Origin: Bacteroidales bacterium
GTDB lineage: Bacteria; Bacteroidota; Bacteroidia; Bacteroidales; Marinilabiliaceae
Direction: 5' to 3'
Assembly (NCBI GenBank): GCA_003251015.1
Contig: QKIO01000086.1
Coordinates: 1 to 43,115, forward strand
Length of the DNA stretch: 43,115 nt
The notes beneath the pieces were generated by a model that ran no database searches, was not told the DNA's origin, and saw only the letters and a list, made by a program, of their open reading frames with translations. The translations under genes were made by a program, and so were the position numbers. This document shows positions 6,799-18,134 of this stretch, one piece after another; within the stretch, counting starts at the first letter, position 1; each line of letters begins with the position of its first letter.

Positions 6799-9000
6799 CT
6801 ATTCTCCTAACGAATATCTGATGTGATCTAACAGCAGAGGCACATCTGCAGTGTCAACGCCATGACCCTTTAAGTACTTTAAATCTTCATCAAAAACGGC
6901 TAAGAATTCCGCCATGGTATAGTGGCGAGATGAAATACTCTTCTGATAATAAGACAAGGCCTCTTTGCGTTGTTTTTTGCACCACATTACATGCCCTAAA
7001 TTCACTAAGTCCACCTTTGACTCGCCTTGCACTAACAACTTAAGATAATACTTCTCGGCTTGATCAAACTTACCCAATACAAAAGAACACCAAGCAATGG
7101 GGCGATTGCATTTGGGATTGTTCGGATCGAGGTATTCAACCTTAAAATAACACTTTAAAGCCTCCTCAAAATCACCCATCTCAACCAAACAATTACCAAT
7201 GCTCATTTGAGTGTGTAGGTTGTCAGGTGCTAATCGCTCAGCTGTTTTGTAATAAGCCAAAGCTTGAGGAATATCTTTTAACACCAAATAACAGTATGCA
7301 ATTTTTTTCTTCAGCCAATTACCACTGGCATCTATCAGCTCTGCTTTCAAATAATAAGAAAGGGCTTGTTCAAAATCGCCTTGCTTTTGATAACTATAAG
7401 CTACTTTTTGAATGACATCAATGGCATTGGGTTCGTTTTTGAGGATAAGGAAAAAAATCTCTAACGCATCTTCAAAATAATCTTTCTTGAAATAGAATTC
7501 GGCCAACTCTCTAAGCGTGGTTTGATCCACTAAACTCTGACGATAAAACCACTTATTATAAAAATCCATCCGATTATTAAATACATCCGCAAACTGACTT
7601 TTTTGAGGATGAAGCTTTAACAAACGATACAAATCTTGTATAAACTGATTAGAAATAACCAACTTACTCCGATGAGCTTGAAGATTCATTTCATCTTTTT
7701 GAAGTTCAGACATCTGCGCTAACTCTTCGGAAAACATCTTTCCCATTAATTCTTTTTGCATCGATGGCATGTGGGGAATGCTTAGGATGAGTGAATATTT
7801 ATCTGAGTTACATAAAAATCGAGAATCACTTAATCCGCTAACAAACTCTTTATTTTTAAATACATCATTTTCATCAACCAAAGCTTTTTTAACTTCGGGA
7901 TGGTCACTAACAAAAGGTAGTAACCAGTTACCTACCTCGTTAAAAAACGAAAAATGCTTTAACATTTTAAAGGTTGCTAAAAAAACATCTGAGCCTTCTA
8001 ATTGCCATTGCGTTAACTCCTCAAGTTTATTTATAAGACTTGGAGAATCTTTAAATATATCTTTCCATTCGGGGTTTTTATCTTCCAACATATTGTCTTT
8101 AAGGATATTTCCCAAATCCAACTTATCATTCATAGCTGAATGCATTTTACTCACTTCCGGAATGATCTCATCAAATAATTTTTTAGATATCTTCTCTGTC
8201 TCGCGAGTGCGCATAAGCTGTATAGCTATGGATTGAACTAAAACAGCCATTCCCGTCTCCTCTACAAATAAAAATAAACGCGTGTATAATTCAGGATATA
8301 AATACAAACGAGCATCATATTTATAAAGAGCTAACAACAACCCAGTTAATGCGCGCGCACTAACCTGATCGTCGGAATGATTGGTCAAATCGATTAACAG
8401 GGATAGATAATCAGATGAAAAAGCATGACTCAATGACAAGGTAATGCCCGAAACAAAAAGTGCCTTATGATGCCAATATACTTGCCGATTTGAAAAAAGA
8501 GACTGCAACAACGAAAAATCGGATCGTGTAACGCCTGTATTAACCCACAAATAATTAAACATTAACTGTGTGTGATGCTGCAACTCTCCATCTGAACCCC
8601 CAGATATTTCTTGCTGCAACTCATCTTTTACTAATGTGTCCAAATAATTATCAATCGTCGTTTGTAGGGTATTGCGTTTTAATTCACGCCACAGATCAGA
8701 CCTTACACCTACCGAGATTTGGCTCAACAAATGTTGATACATCTTATCTGCAAGAGTATATACATCACGTATCAAATGGTTGTAAATTTTCTGGCGCTCA
8801 GGATCAGAAATACCTTCAACAGTATATTTGAGTATGTTTTTATAGGTAAATTCCAGCGTAGAATGAGCATCAATAAAATCACCATTTTGGCAATCTATAG
8901 CCCATTTATGAAGGAGCATCAAAGCATCTTTTACATTTTTATCTTCAAGAGCTTTGCATAATACTTGATACTGAGAACTGATAAGCGAGGTGTTATGCAT
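6799..9000 (-). CDS. Large tetratricopeptide-repeat protein, no evident signal peptide
   Basis: 733 aa; C-terminal TPR units (FEQALSYYLKAELIDASGNWLKKKIAYCYLVLKDIPQALAYYKTAERLAPDN..). Start is 21 nt after the upstream tamB-like stop. Confidence 0.85.
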   Translation of the reverse strand: MHNTSLISSQYQVLCKALEDKNVKDALMLLHKWAIDCQNGDFIDAHSTLEFTYKNILKYTVEGISDPERQKIYNHLIRDVYTLADKMYQHLLSQISVGVRSDLWRELKRNTLQTTIDNYLDTLVKDELQQEISGGSDGELQHHTQLMFNYLWVNTGVTRSDFSLLQSLFSNRQVYWHHKALFVSGITLSLSHAFSSDYLSLLIDLTNHSDDQVSARALTGLLLALYKYDARLYLYPELYTRLFLFVEETGMAVLVQSIAIQLMRTRETEKISKKLFDEIIPEVSKMHSAMNDKLDLGNILKDNMLEDKNPEWKDIFKDSPSLINKLEELTQWQLEGSDVFLATFKMLKHFSFFNEVGNWLLPFVSDHPEVKKALVDENDVFKNKEFVSGLSDSRFLCNSDKYSLILSIPHMPSMQKELMGKMFSEELAQMSELQKDEMNLQAHRSKLVISNQFIQDLYRLLKLHPQKSQFADVFNNRMDFYNKWFYRQSLVDQTTLRELAEFYFKKDYFEDALEIFFLILKNEPNAIDVIQKVAYSYQKQGDFEQALSYYLKAELIDASGNWLKKKIAYCYLVLKDIPQALAYYKTAERLAPDNLHTQMSIGNCLVEMGDFEEALKCYFKVEYLDPNNPKCNRPIAWCSFVLGKFDQAEKYYLKLLVQGESKVDLVNLGHVMWCKKQRKEALSYYQKSISSRHYTMAEFLAVFDEDLKYLKGHGVDTADVPLLLDHIRYSLGE

Positions 9001-9021
9001 ACTTCAAATGGTATTTAAAAC

Positions 9022-12000
9022 TTAATCATTCTTTTTAGGTTCAAACCTTAAAACTACATCAAATCCCGAAGACTTTGCACTTCCACTTTGAATACGAAGC
9101 GAAAAAATACGGTTTAATTCGTATTCTAAGGTAATGGTTTCTGGCGTAATTTCATCATCTTCGGTTTCGCCAATACCACGCTGATAGGTAACTAATAAAT
9201 CATTAGTGATATATTTGCCAACCACAAAAGCGGCACTTTGCCAGTTTTCGGTTGAATTGATCTCTATCATATCAAGATCTAAACGATTCCCTAATGTTTT
9301 TGTCAATTGTGAACTAACCATCTTAGCTAACATATTAGAACTTACAGACCCCACAATTCCATTTTGGTTATCCGAACTTGTTTCGTCAGGTGTTTTACCC
9401 GTCAGCAAAATAGAAATACCATCCGACTGAGATATTTGTTGATTATTAAGCGCAAAATTAATGGTCGGTTCTGATAAAAGCCCTGTCACAAAAACGTTTA
9501 AATCCTTCTTTTGCTTATCACTACCTCTATAAGTGTAGGTAGCATTAAAATGAAGTGACGGATCAAACGTTTCACCTCCCTGAAAAACAACTTCACCTTC
9601 CTTAATCGTAAACTTCTTTCCATAGAGAATATAGTGCCCTCGATTAATGCTAATATTTCCAAATAACTCAAACAGATCGCCAGTTTTAACCACATCAAGA
9701 TCCCCCATTAATTCTATTTTAGACTCTTCACTCTGAATCCATGTATTACGAGGTATTTCAATACGTAAACGCCCCGTCAGATTTTTCAATGCATTAGATT
9801 GTGTACGTTTCACTTTTAACTCATCCACTACTTTATCAGCTAATGTGATGACACTATCTTTCTGCTGATTTGCTTTATTCATGGCCTCAATGAGCATGGG
9901 AGTCTCGATATCATCAGAGACAGCACTATATTCATCTAAGGCTTCTAGATTTATAAACGACCTAAGAATACGCACCTTACCGCCAAACTCTGGTTTATTT
10001 TGTGTTGATTTCACAAAGGCATCGCCATCTATCTGAAGCACATACATATCGTTATCAACTACACTAAAATTAGTTGCCTTGGCATTAATCGTTGATTTAA
10101 CAATCCGATTTTTAATAATGGTTGAGTCAAACTCAACCATTCCAGATGCAAATAAACTCCCATTTTTTTGTTTGATTTGTAACGAGTCTACAAATAATTT
10201 AGCGCCATCAAAACGAAACAGAGCATTGATATCATTGTATTCTACACCTACAGTTGGATCTACAAAAACACCATTCTTAAGACTTACATTTCCAAAAAAC
10301 TGAGGACTTAATAATTCGCCTGATGATTTCACATCCACACTAAGCAAGCCTTGCGCATTGATTTTTGATCGCTTCAGAAAAACAGAATTAGCAATACTAA
10401 ATGAATCCATTTTCAGCTCAGCTTCAAACATTTTGGGATTTTGATATACAAAACCAGTAGAATCAACATACATCTGCATGGGTAAACGCAAATGCCCCTT
10501 TGCACTTTTACCTAAATTTGGAATACTTACTATTAATTCGGCCAAAGAATTAGCATACATTACCTGCCCTGAAATACCTGTCAGACTATAACCGCCATAG
10601 GTTGGTTTATCAATAGTAACCTCTCCTTTAATAACTGGCGCAGTGGCATTACCTTCTATCACCATCGATGCCGACAATAGACCACTAACAGAGTCCTCCA
10701 TCGCCAAATAGGGATTTAGCCTATTTAGATTCAACTCCCTTACTGCAAATTTAAAATTATCAGCCTGTTGAAAAGTAAAGTCACCTTGAGCATCTAAACT
10801 AAAATTAGGTGCTAAATAATCTTTTAGCTGTAATTTATTAAGTTGTATTGAATTGTTCACCAACTGCACAGACTGCGTGGTATCTGGCAGATAATAATGT
10901 CCTTGCTTAGTTCGGACTTCTAAACGTGGCAACGCAATAATTAAAGTATCACCTATATCAATACGCGACTCCACAATAGCATCTAACAATTGATTATTAA
11001 CCAGATGTGCATTAAGCTGAAGCTGGTCATTATTATACCTAGAAGTCACAGAAACAGCATCCAAGACAAAACCACCAGAAGCAAATCCATCCATCACCGC
11101 ATCAGCTTTAAGATCTAACAATCCATCTTGCATCACTCCAGACACATGAGCTCTTAATTCGTTAGCTTGTGAATTATAGGCCTTTATATTTGTACTTTTT
11201 AACTCAGCAGAAATCTGCAAACTAGACAAAACGCCATTTACAGTTCCTGATAAATCACAACGCTCAAAACCAATTGGCAATTCAATATAGTGATGCAAAA
11301 ACGAAAGTGAATCCATACTAATTTGCGAAACAGCCTGCAACTCGCTTGATTTCAAACTATACTGACCTCTCATAAAACCGTTGGCATTTGGCATCTGCAG
11401 TGCTAAGGAATCAATATACAACCTATCATTCTTTAATCGAATGGTTGATAAAAGTTTATCAACAGGAATATGGTAAACTGTAGAATTCTGTAATTCAACA
11501 ACAGCATCAATTTCTCTATTGGTTGCATCAAAGCCATATCCTTTGCCCTTTATTAAGCCATTAATAATAGTTCCATCCAACGATGGCATCAAGACTCCCA
11601 AATCAAACCTTTCTGTTTCTAGACTTACTGTGTAATTTGGATCTTGGCTTAAACTAGTAAGCATTCCACTTACTTTAACCTGACCTTCGCGCGTTTGAAT
11701 ATCTAAATCAGCACTTACTACATCATTCTGGTAATTTCCTTTTACTACAAAACGAGTAAACGAATGCCCATTATACGTCGAATTGGCCAAATTAGCCACC
11801 ACATTAACACGACTTTTAAGATCTAACAAATCGTCACCATTTAGTTGCAAACTACCATTCAAGATCGCTTGTGAAGACGGCATATCATACCAATGCTCTG
11901 GCCGTACACCGACTAAATTAATTGACAAATCGTACGGAGACTTTACAAACTCATCGTCTATAGCAGCAATCAGAGAGGTGCATCTCAATTGCAAAGCTAT

Positions 12001-12888
12001 TTGTTGACCCTCGTGCACTAAATCTAAGCTTAACAAGCTAACCTTTTCTTTGGTTGAAAAGCTAAACTTCACTCTTGGCGAACATTTGAGTGCAATAGAT
12101 GGTATGAAAACAGCTAACTCATCACGATCTAAAACCGTCATATATGCATTCCCGCTTAATGAATCCAGTGATTTATACTGCAAATCTGCCAACAAATCGG
12201 TTTTAGAAGTTTTTAGCTCCAAACTATCTACACCCATACCGTAGGCATTCATCTTAAACAAAAAACGAAATTGATTAATAGCTATAGTCGGCTGTTGCGT
12301 AGTCACCGAAAACGATCTCAAATTAAGCTCTAAGCCTGATGCATTATAATTACCATCCAACCATAAATTTAAACCCTTTACTTTTCTAGGTAATAACGAA
12401 TTAAACGACACGGTTTGGCACGAACCATCATTAACGCGAACAAAATTAGCTTTTATAGTATATGGAAATGGACTTGAATCACTTATTGTATCTTTAGGAG
12501 ACGGGCTCAGAAGATGAGTTATATTCCAGGTACTGTCGGGCCGCTGCCATATATTAAACACTGGATTATCAAGAATAAGAGAATCTAGGACTAAAACTTT
12601 GGAACGAAGCATTAACAAACTATAACTCAACCGAAGGGACGAAAATGACACAACGCACGAATCGTGGCTTGTCAACGAAACATCCTTTAACTCTAGATTC
12701 GTAAAAAAATTTCCTTTGAGCTCCCCCACTTCAATGTGCCCATCAATATACAATTCACCAGCAGCAATCAGCTTACTTTTCACAAAGAGCCTAAACGAAT
12801 CTGTTTGTGTTAAAAACAAAGCGGTCACCAATAACACCAACAGGGTTAGTATTAAATAAAACAGATATCTGATAGCCTTCCCAACCAT
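9022..12888 (-). CDS. tamB: TamB-family translocation/assembly module (DUF490 / AsmA-like)
   Basis: 1288 aa; N-terminal TM, long beta-repeat body, C-terminal YELNRIFSLRIQSGSAKSSGFDVVLRF typical of the TamB C-terminal domain. Confidence 0.9.
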   Translation of the reverse strand: MVGKAIRYLFYLILTLLVLLVTALFLTQTDSFRLFVKSKLIAAGELYIDGHIEVGELKGNFFTNLELKDVSLTSHDSCVVSFSSLRLSYSLLMLRSKVLVLDSLILDNPVFNIWQRPDSTWNITHLLSPSPKDTISDSSPFPYTIKANFVRVNDGSCQTVSFNSLLPRKVKGLNLWLDGNYNASGLELNLRSFSVTTQQPTIAINQFRFLFKMNAYGMGVDSLELKTSKTDLLADLQYKSLDSLSGNAYMTVLDRDELAVFIPSIALKCSPRVKFSFSTKEKVSLLSLDLVHEGQQIALQLRCTSLIAAIDDEFVKSPYDLSINLVGVRPEHWYDMPSSQAILNGSLQLNGDDLLDLKSRVNVVANLANSTYNGHSFTRFVVKGNYQNDVVSADLDIQTREGQVKVSGMLTSLSQDPNYTVSLETERFDLGVLMPSLDGTIINGLIKGKGYGFDATNREIDAVVELQNSTVYHIPVDKLLSTIRLKNDRLYIDSLALQMPNANGFMRGQYSLKSSELQAVSQISMDSLSFLHHYIELPIGFERCDLSGTVNGVLSSLQISAELKSTNIKAYNSQANELRAHVSGVMQDGLLDLKADAVMDGFASGGFVLDAVSVTSRYNNDQLQLNAHLVNNQLLDAIVESRIDIGDTLIIALPRLEVRTKQGHYYLPDTTQSVQLVNNSIQLNKLQLKDYLAPNFSLDAQGDFTFQQADNFKFAVRELNLNRLNPYLAMEDSVSGLLSASMVIEGNATAPVIKGEVTIDKPTYGGYSLTGISGQVMYANSLAELIVSIPNLGKSAKGHLRLPMQMYVDSTGFVYQNPKMFEAELKMDSFSIANSVFLKRSKINAQGLLSVDVKSSGELLSPQFFGNVSLKNGVFVDPTVGVEYNDINALFRFDGAKLFVDSLQIKQKNGSLFASGMVEFDSTIIKNRIVKSTINAKATNFSVVDNDMYVLQIDGDAFVKSTQNKPEFGGKVRILRSFINLEALDEYSAVSDDIETPMLIEAMNKANQQKDSVITLADKVVDELKVKRTQSNALKNLTGRLRIEIPRNTWIQSEESKIELMGDLDVVKTGDLFELFGNISINRGHYILYGKKFTIKEGEVVFQGGETFDPSLHFNATYTYRGSDKQKKDLNVFVTGLLSEPTINFALNNQQISQSDGISILLTGKTPDETSSDNQNGIVGSVSSNMLAKMVSSQLTKTLGNRLDLDMIEINSTENWQSAAFVVGKYITNDLLVTYQRGIGETEDDEITPETITLEYELNRIFSLRIQSGSAKSSGFDVVLRFEPKKND

Positions 12889-12892
12889 ACAA

Positions 12893-14713
12893 TTAGAACG
12901 GATTACCTATATTAACACTTATTTGCCAAGTCTTAAACTCCTCAAATACAGGCCTTGCAAAATCAATTCCTGCAGGACCAATGGGTGTTTTAATACGTAC
13001 CCCTACGCCTACAGAATAATGCAAATCGTTTAATTGATAATAAAACGATTGCTGCCAAACATTCCCACCATCACCAAACAAGGCAAAAGTGATCAATTTC
13101 TTAACGGTTAATCGAAACTCGGCACTTCCTTCCAACAGACTATTACCTCCTGATGGTTTGCCATATTCATCATGTGGACCTAACTCGCTTCTTGACCATC
13201 CTCGAACAGACTGTGATCCCCCAGCATAGAAACGTTCTTCCGAAGGGATGTAAGGATTATCATCGGTTCTATTAATGCCACCTCCTTTGGCCTTTAAAGC
13301 TAGAATCAATCCATTTCTAATGCCATAATACTTTTTATACTCTGCCAAAATACGATAGAAAGGCATATCTGTAGCACCATAAAGACCATTTGTCTTAAGA
13401 TTTATAGAAGCTACATATCCTTGAACGGGATCTAATATTGGATTCGAATTATTAAATGAACCACTTAACAACAAGCCTGACTTAGAATACAAACCCTGAT
13501 CATATTCTGTAATATCTATCTGACTCAAATTAGTAGTATCTTGCTTTACATCTTCATACACGTAAGACAAAGAAGTGTTTAGTTGCTTCGAAAAGTTCTG
13601 TTGCATGGACAGATTGACACCTGTGTTGGTTATCGAATATCCCGGTTCGTTTTGATTTTGCAAATAAGGATAAATGCTAAACGTGTTTATTGGAAAAAAT
13701 ACCGAAGGCTGAGAAAATTTCAAATACACATTATAAGGTTCTAGATAAGAATGCTTGGCATAAAAATTTAATCGACCGGTATGGGTGATAACACCCAGTA
13801 ATTGCAGCTCAGAAAAAACCCTAAACCGATCTTCCTTCCCGTAGCCCACACCAAAACGAGTAGTCCACCTAGGCGCTTCCTTAATTTGTATCTTAACTAA
13901 AACTGTATCTAAAGAAGTATTACTCATCACCGACTTTAGTGATGCTACTCGATACATGCCTTGGTTGTATATCTGCTTTTGCGTTTGATCAATTTTCTTC
14001 TTCGACCACACATCTCCAGGTTTGTAGGCCAACTGGCGATATATAGACTTGTCAGGTACTTTATCATTTCCTTCAATAATAGTAGAACCAAAATGAGCTA
14101 ATGGACCTTTAGTAATAGTCCAATCTAAGGTTGTGGTATTGGTTAATGTATCAACAAGTAAATTATAATCAACCTTGGCATAAGGGTAACCTATATTACC
14201 AAATTGTTCTACCAGCAACACCTGATCATTTATAAGAGACTGGTCTCTAAAGGTTTTGGAGGCTAACAACTGAGACTGCAGTGCAATATTCTGATGCCCT
14301 CGACGAGATAAAGATTCATTCAAAGTATATAAAGAGTCTACCGTAAAACTAACTTGTGAGACTTTAATAGGACTGCCCTCCTCCACAAAAATAGTTACAT
14401 AAACCCGTTGCTTTTTAGTCACCTTCACATCAGGCTCTAAAAACTTGAAATTGAGATAACCCTCTTTTTGATAAAGACTTGTAATACGCTCCACATCTTC
14501 CTTGTAAAGCTTCTTGGAATACAGAATTGGTTTTTTCTTGAGGATTTTTCTTTTAAACCATGAAGTTGATTCAAGTGTCAGATTATCTCTAATCATAGAC
14601 TTTTCAAACACTTTTTGCCCTTTTATCTTAACCTTGGCTATGGGCAAATTATCTTGAGACCGCGCTACGCTAACTAAAACAAATAAAAGAATATGTACAA
14701 ATAGTGATTTCAA
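12893..14713 (-). CDS. tamA: TamA/BamA-family (Omp85) outer-membrane protein
   Basis: 606 aa; signal peptide, POTRA-like segments, C-terminal barrel with RFYAGGSQSVRGWSRSELGP and VGVGVRIKTPIGPAGIDFA. Stop is 4 nt before the tamB start. Confidence 0.88.
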   Translation of the reverse strand: MKSLFVHILLFVLVSVARSQDNLPIAKVKIKGQKVFEKSMIRDNLTLESTSWFKRKILKKKPILYSKKLYKEDVERITSLYQKEGYLNFKFLEPDVKVTKKQRVYVTIFVEEGSPIKVSQVSFTVDSLYTLNESLSRRGHQNIALQSQLLASKTFRDQSLINDQVLLVEQFGNIGYPYAKVDYNLLVDTLTNTTTLDWTITKGPLAHFGSTIIEGNDKVPDKSIYRQLAYKPGDVWSKKKIDQTQKQIYNQGMYRVASLKSVMSNTSLDTVLVKIQIKEAPRWTTRFGVGYGKEDRFRVFSELQLLGVITHTGRLNFYAKHSYLEPYNVYLKFSQPSVFFPINTFSIYPYLQNQNEPGYSITNTGVNLSMQQNFSKQLNTSLSYVYEDVKQDTTNLSQIDITEYDQGLYSKSGLLLSGSFNNSNPILDPVQGYVASINLKTNGLYGATDMPFYRILAEYKKYYGIRNGLILALKAKGGGINRTDDNPYIPSEERFYAGGSQSVRGWSRSELGPHDEYGKPSGGNSLLEGSAEFRLTVKKLITFALFGDGGNVWQQSFYYQLNDLHYSVGVGVRIKTPIGPAGIDFARPVFEEFKTWQISVNIGNPF

Positions 14714-14816
14714 CTAATCGAGGTGTTTATTTTCAAAAGATAGAAGAAGATATGATTAGAACTGACTATCCTAAGTGTTTTATAATGTGCAATCACAACT
14801 AGACTGTGTATAACAA

Positions 14817-17800
14817 CTATAACTTCACCCCAATTAATAGTATATCATCCACTTGAGGGTAATCTTTACCCATCCAATCTTCCATTTTTTGATGCAAAAT
14901 AGACTTTTGCTCATCAACAGGAAGCTTATGAATATTTAGCAACAAGTGCCTAAATCTACGATATTTAAATTTCTTTCCTTCGGGACCACCAAATTGATCG
15001 GCATAACCATCTGAAAAAAGATAAAGAATATCATTCTTAAAATAAGGAATTTGCTGTTTTTTAAATATGGAACTATTATATCGCTCTCCAATGTAACCAA
15101 TAGGATGGCGACTACCTTTAAAGGTTATTATTTCATTATCACGCATTAAATACAGAGGATTGAAAGCCCCAGCAAACTCAATTAGCTTTTTATCTTTATG
15201 AATAACAATCAATGCCATATCCATACCATCTCTAACCGAATCTTCTTGACTACTCGTGTTATTGCGGTTAAAGGTATCGACCACTTCTTGATTCAACCTA
15301 TTCAATATTAACTCAGGACATTCCTCGCCTTGTATCTCAACAATATTTTTAATCAAATCGTAACCTATGATAGACATAAAAGCACCTGGAACACCATGGC
15401 CCGTACAATCCACCGCAGCCAAAAACACCTTATCTCCCTTTTCAAAAATCCAATAGAAATCACCACTTACAATATCCTTCGGTCTAAAATACACAAATGA
15501 GTCTGAACAAATTTGTTTGACCATTGATTCAGAGGGGATCATAGCCTCCTGAATACGTTTAGCGTAACTAATGCTATCTGTTAAACTTTTGTTTATTTTT
15601 GACAACGTTTCTTTTTGAGCCTCTATTTTCTTCTTATCCAAACTCTTTTCACTCAACGCCTTATAAGCCCTTCTGTAATTTCCAATACGATAGTTTATCA
15701 ACATTTGTATTAGAAAAAACCCAAATATTACATAAAAAACGTAAGCATAAGAAGTCATCCATAAGGGAGGTACAATGCTTATTTTCAATTCGACAGGTTC
15801 ATCACCCCAAACTAAATCACTATTTGAACCATATACCTTAAGCGTATAGTCTCCAGGAGGTAGGTTTGAAAAAGTAACATAATTATCGGTTGTTACTGGT
15901 CTTACTTCGTCATCATACCCTTCTAAAAAGACTTTAAACGCGTTTTGCTTTGGCTGTGTAAATTCCATGGCTGCAAATGCAACTCTAATAATAGAATTTG
16001 ACCTGTATCGCAAGACTACAGATGGTATTATTTTTTCATAATGCTCAACTTCTAAACCTTTGACTAGCACTTGCAAGTCTGTAATTAAGACACTAGGCTT
16101 AAATTGATTGGTTTTAATCGAATCGGTATTTATAATAGTCAATCCTTTATCACCTCCAAAAAACAGTTCCTTTTTTAAATAATTGTAGGATGAACCAATG
16201 TTAAAATTATAATCTGGCAATCCGTCCTTGCGATTGTAATGCAAAATGGACAAATCATCTCGTAAAGAGGAAATGCCTGTGCCTGTACTTATCCATATCT
16301 TATTTGAAAAATCTACTTCTACTGAGTAGATTTTGCTATTCATTAAAAAGTCATCATTCCTCCAAAACCCAGGCATGCCAGTTTTCTTATCATAAAAAGA
16401 CAAACCAGATTGAGTCCCTATAACAATACGTTTATTACGATCTTCTGCCAAAGACAATATAATATTATGACTAATCTTCAATTCTTGACCCATTTCATTC
16501 TTCACACGCATAAAAAAGCCATCAATAGGTCGATAAACACTTAATCCGCTATTCGTACCCACCCATATCCATCCTTCAGAATCCTCATAAATCACATTTA
16601 CTTCATCATCACATAAGCCATAGTCACTTTCCGAATCATAGAAAAAGCTAACTATTCCAGACCCATTATATCGGTACAAACCAAATTGAGTGGCAAACCA
16701 AATATTATCATACTTATCCTGCAGAATGTCATTAATTTCATTGGACTTTAACAACGTTTTAAACTCATCATTATTGGCATAATCAAACTCCTTTAAGACG
16801 CCTTGTGTTGGATCTAATAAATAGACTCCATCAGTAGTTCCAAACCACATTTTTCCTTTCACATCCTTTAAAATAGCTGTAACTGACGGCGTTTTAAATT
16901 GAAATCCTACATTTTCAATAAGATAATTCCGAAATGCACCTGTAGAACGATTTATGCTGTAGACCCCATCATTAAAAGTACCTAACCACAATTGATTATT
17001 CTCATCTACATATACAGATTCAAAATCATAAGACTTAATCGGATATCGCAACTTATTTTCTTTTGTAATACTCCTAAATTTCACTTGCTTTTGATCTCGC
17101 TTAATAATCCCATCTTGCCTTGTCCCTATCCACAAAATCCCACTATTATCAACCATGATAGATGTCACATCATATAAGTCAGATAGGTCTCCCAAATTGA
17201 ATCTTTCATAGTTTACAAACGGATATTCACTCACATACAACCCCTTACTTGTACCTACCCATACCTTCTTAGAATCCTGAGCATATAAACAATTTACATC
17301 GAGAGGCATTAACTCTTTTTCTTTACATAACACAGGAGTAGTCTTAAGTGTCTTCTCATTAAGAATTAACAAACCACTCGCAGTTCCCACTAAAAACTCA
17401 GCCTTGCTAATACGAACGAATCCTGATATATCCCTATTAGTAAAATCTGTACCTGTTACAACTCTCATAACAGCCTTCGATTTTAAATCCATTCTATGAA
17501 TTCCTTCCTTGGATCCAAACCATAATTCATTATCTGATATAACTATTGGGTAGTTATTAAACTTTTCTGAATTAAAGACACTTGAGTAGTGATTATGCAA
17601 CTCAACCATATTTGTATTTATGTTAACACCTACGACATAATGTCGAGTTTTAACCCAAGCATACTTATCCTGGCATAATATACCATAAACGCCATTTTCT
17701 GGCAAAGCTAGTTTCCCTGTTGATGATTTAGATATATTACGAAAGATCCCTGTGTGTTGATTCCATATAGACAAGCCGCTATTTCGTGTGCCAATCCAAA

Positions 17801-18134
17801 CATTCCCGTCTGAAGTTTCTGAAATAGTCTGAATAAAATTACCAACAATTGAAGTTGAATCTATTGGGTTATGACGATAGACTTTAAACTCGTACCCATC
17901 GTATCTATTTAACCCATCAGTGGTGCCTATCCAAATAAAACCGCGACTATCTTGATATATAGCTGTCACATGGCTATTAGAAAGCCCATCTTCAATGGAG
18001 AATCGCTCCGCAGTATTGTATAAATTTTGAGAGAAAGTAGGGGAGTTAAATAAACACAACAGATGGCACATAAAAAAACAGAGTTCCTTATGCCTTACTA
18101 AAATGTTAATTCTATCCATTAATGTTTTATTCAT
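14817..18134 (-). CDS. Reg_prop beta-propeller / Y_Y_Y sensor fused to SpoIIE-type PP2C phosphatase
   Basis: 1105 aa; repeated DSRGFIWIGTTDGLNRYDG-type repeats, Y_Y_Y domain (PPGDYTLKVYGSN), TM helix, coiled coil, then FRPKDIVSGDFYWI..DCTGHGVPGAFMSIIG..YLFSDGYADQFGG. Confidence 0.93.
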   Translation of the reverse strand: MNKTLMDRINILVRHKELCFFMCHLLCLFNSPTFSQNLYNTAERFSIEDGLSNSHVTAIYQDSRGFIWIGTTDGLNRYDGYEFKVYRHNPIDSTSIVGNFIQTISETSDGNVWIGTRNSGLSIWNQHTGIFRNISKSSTGKLALPENGVYGILCQDKYAWVKTRHYVVGVNINTNMVELHNHYSSVFNSEKFNNYPIVISDNELWFGSKEGIHRMDLKSKAVMRVVTGTDFTNRDISGFVRISKAEFLVGTASGLLILNEKTLKTTPVLCKEKELMPLDVNCLYAQDSKKVWVGTSKGLYVSEYPFVNYERFNLGDLSDLYDVTSIMVDNSGILWIGTRQDGIIKRDQKQVKFRSITKENKLRYPIKSYDFESVYVDENNQLWLGTFNDGVYSINRSTGAFRNYLIENVGFQFKTPSVTAILKDVKGKMWFGTTDGVYLLDPTQGVLKEFDYANNDEFKTLLKSNEINDILQDKYDNIWFATQFGLYRYNGSGIVSFFYDSESDYGLCDDEVNVIYEDSEGWIWVGTNSGLSVYRPIDGFFMRVKNEMGQELKISHNIILSLAEDRNKRIVIGTQSGLSFYDKKTGMPGFWRNDDFLMNSKIYSVEVDFSNKIWISTGTGISSLRDDLSILHYNRKDGLPDYNFNIGSSYNYLKKELFFGGDKGLTIINTDSIKTNQFKPSVLITDLQVLVKGLEVEHYEKIIPSVVLRYRSNSIIRVAFAAMEFTQPKQNAFKVFLEGYDDEVRPVTTDNYVTFSNLPPGDYTLKVYGSNSDLVWGDEPVELKISIVPPLWMTSYAYVFYVIFGFFLIQMLINYRIGNYRRAYKALSEKSLDKKKIEAQKETLSKINKSLTDSISYAKRIQEAMIPSESMVKQICSDSFVYFRPKDIVSGDFYWIFEKGDKVFLAAVDCTGHGVPGAFMSIIGYDLIKNIVEIQGEECPELILNRLNQEVVDTFNRNNTSSQEDSVRDGMDMALIVIHKDKKLIEFAGAFNPLYLMRDNEIITFKGSRHPIGYIGERYNSSIFKKQQIPYFKNDILYLFSDGYADQFGGPEGKKFKYRRFRHLLLNIHKLPVDEQKSILHQKMEDWMGKDYPQVDDILLIGVKL

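Noticed and set aside
7769-8236. 155-aa + strand ORF inside the TPR gene
   Set aside because: Antisense to a long ORF with clear TPR repeats; Ser/Leu-rich composition typical of a shadow frame.
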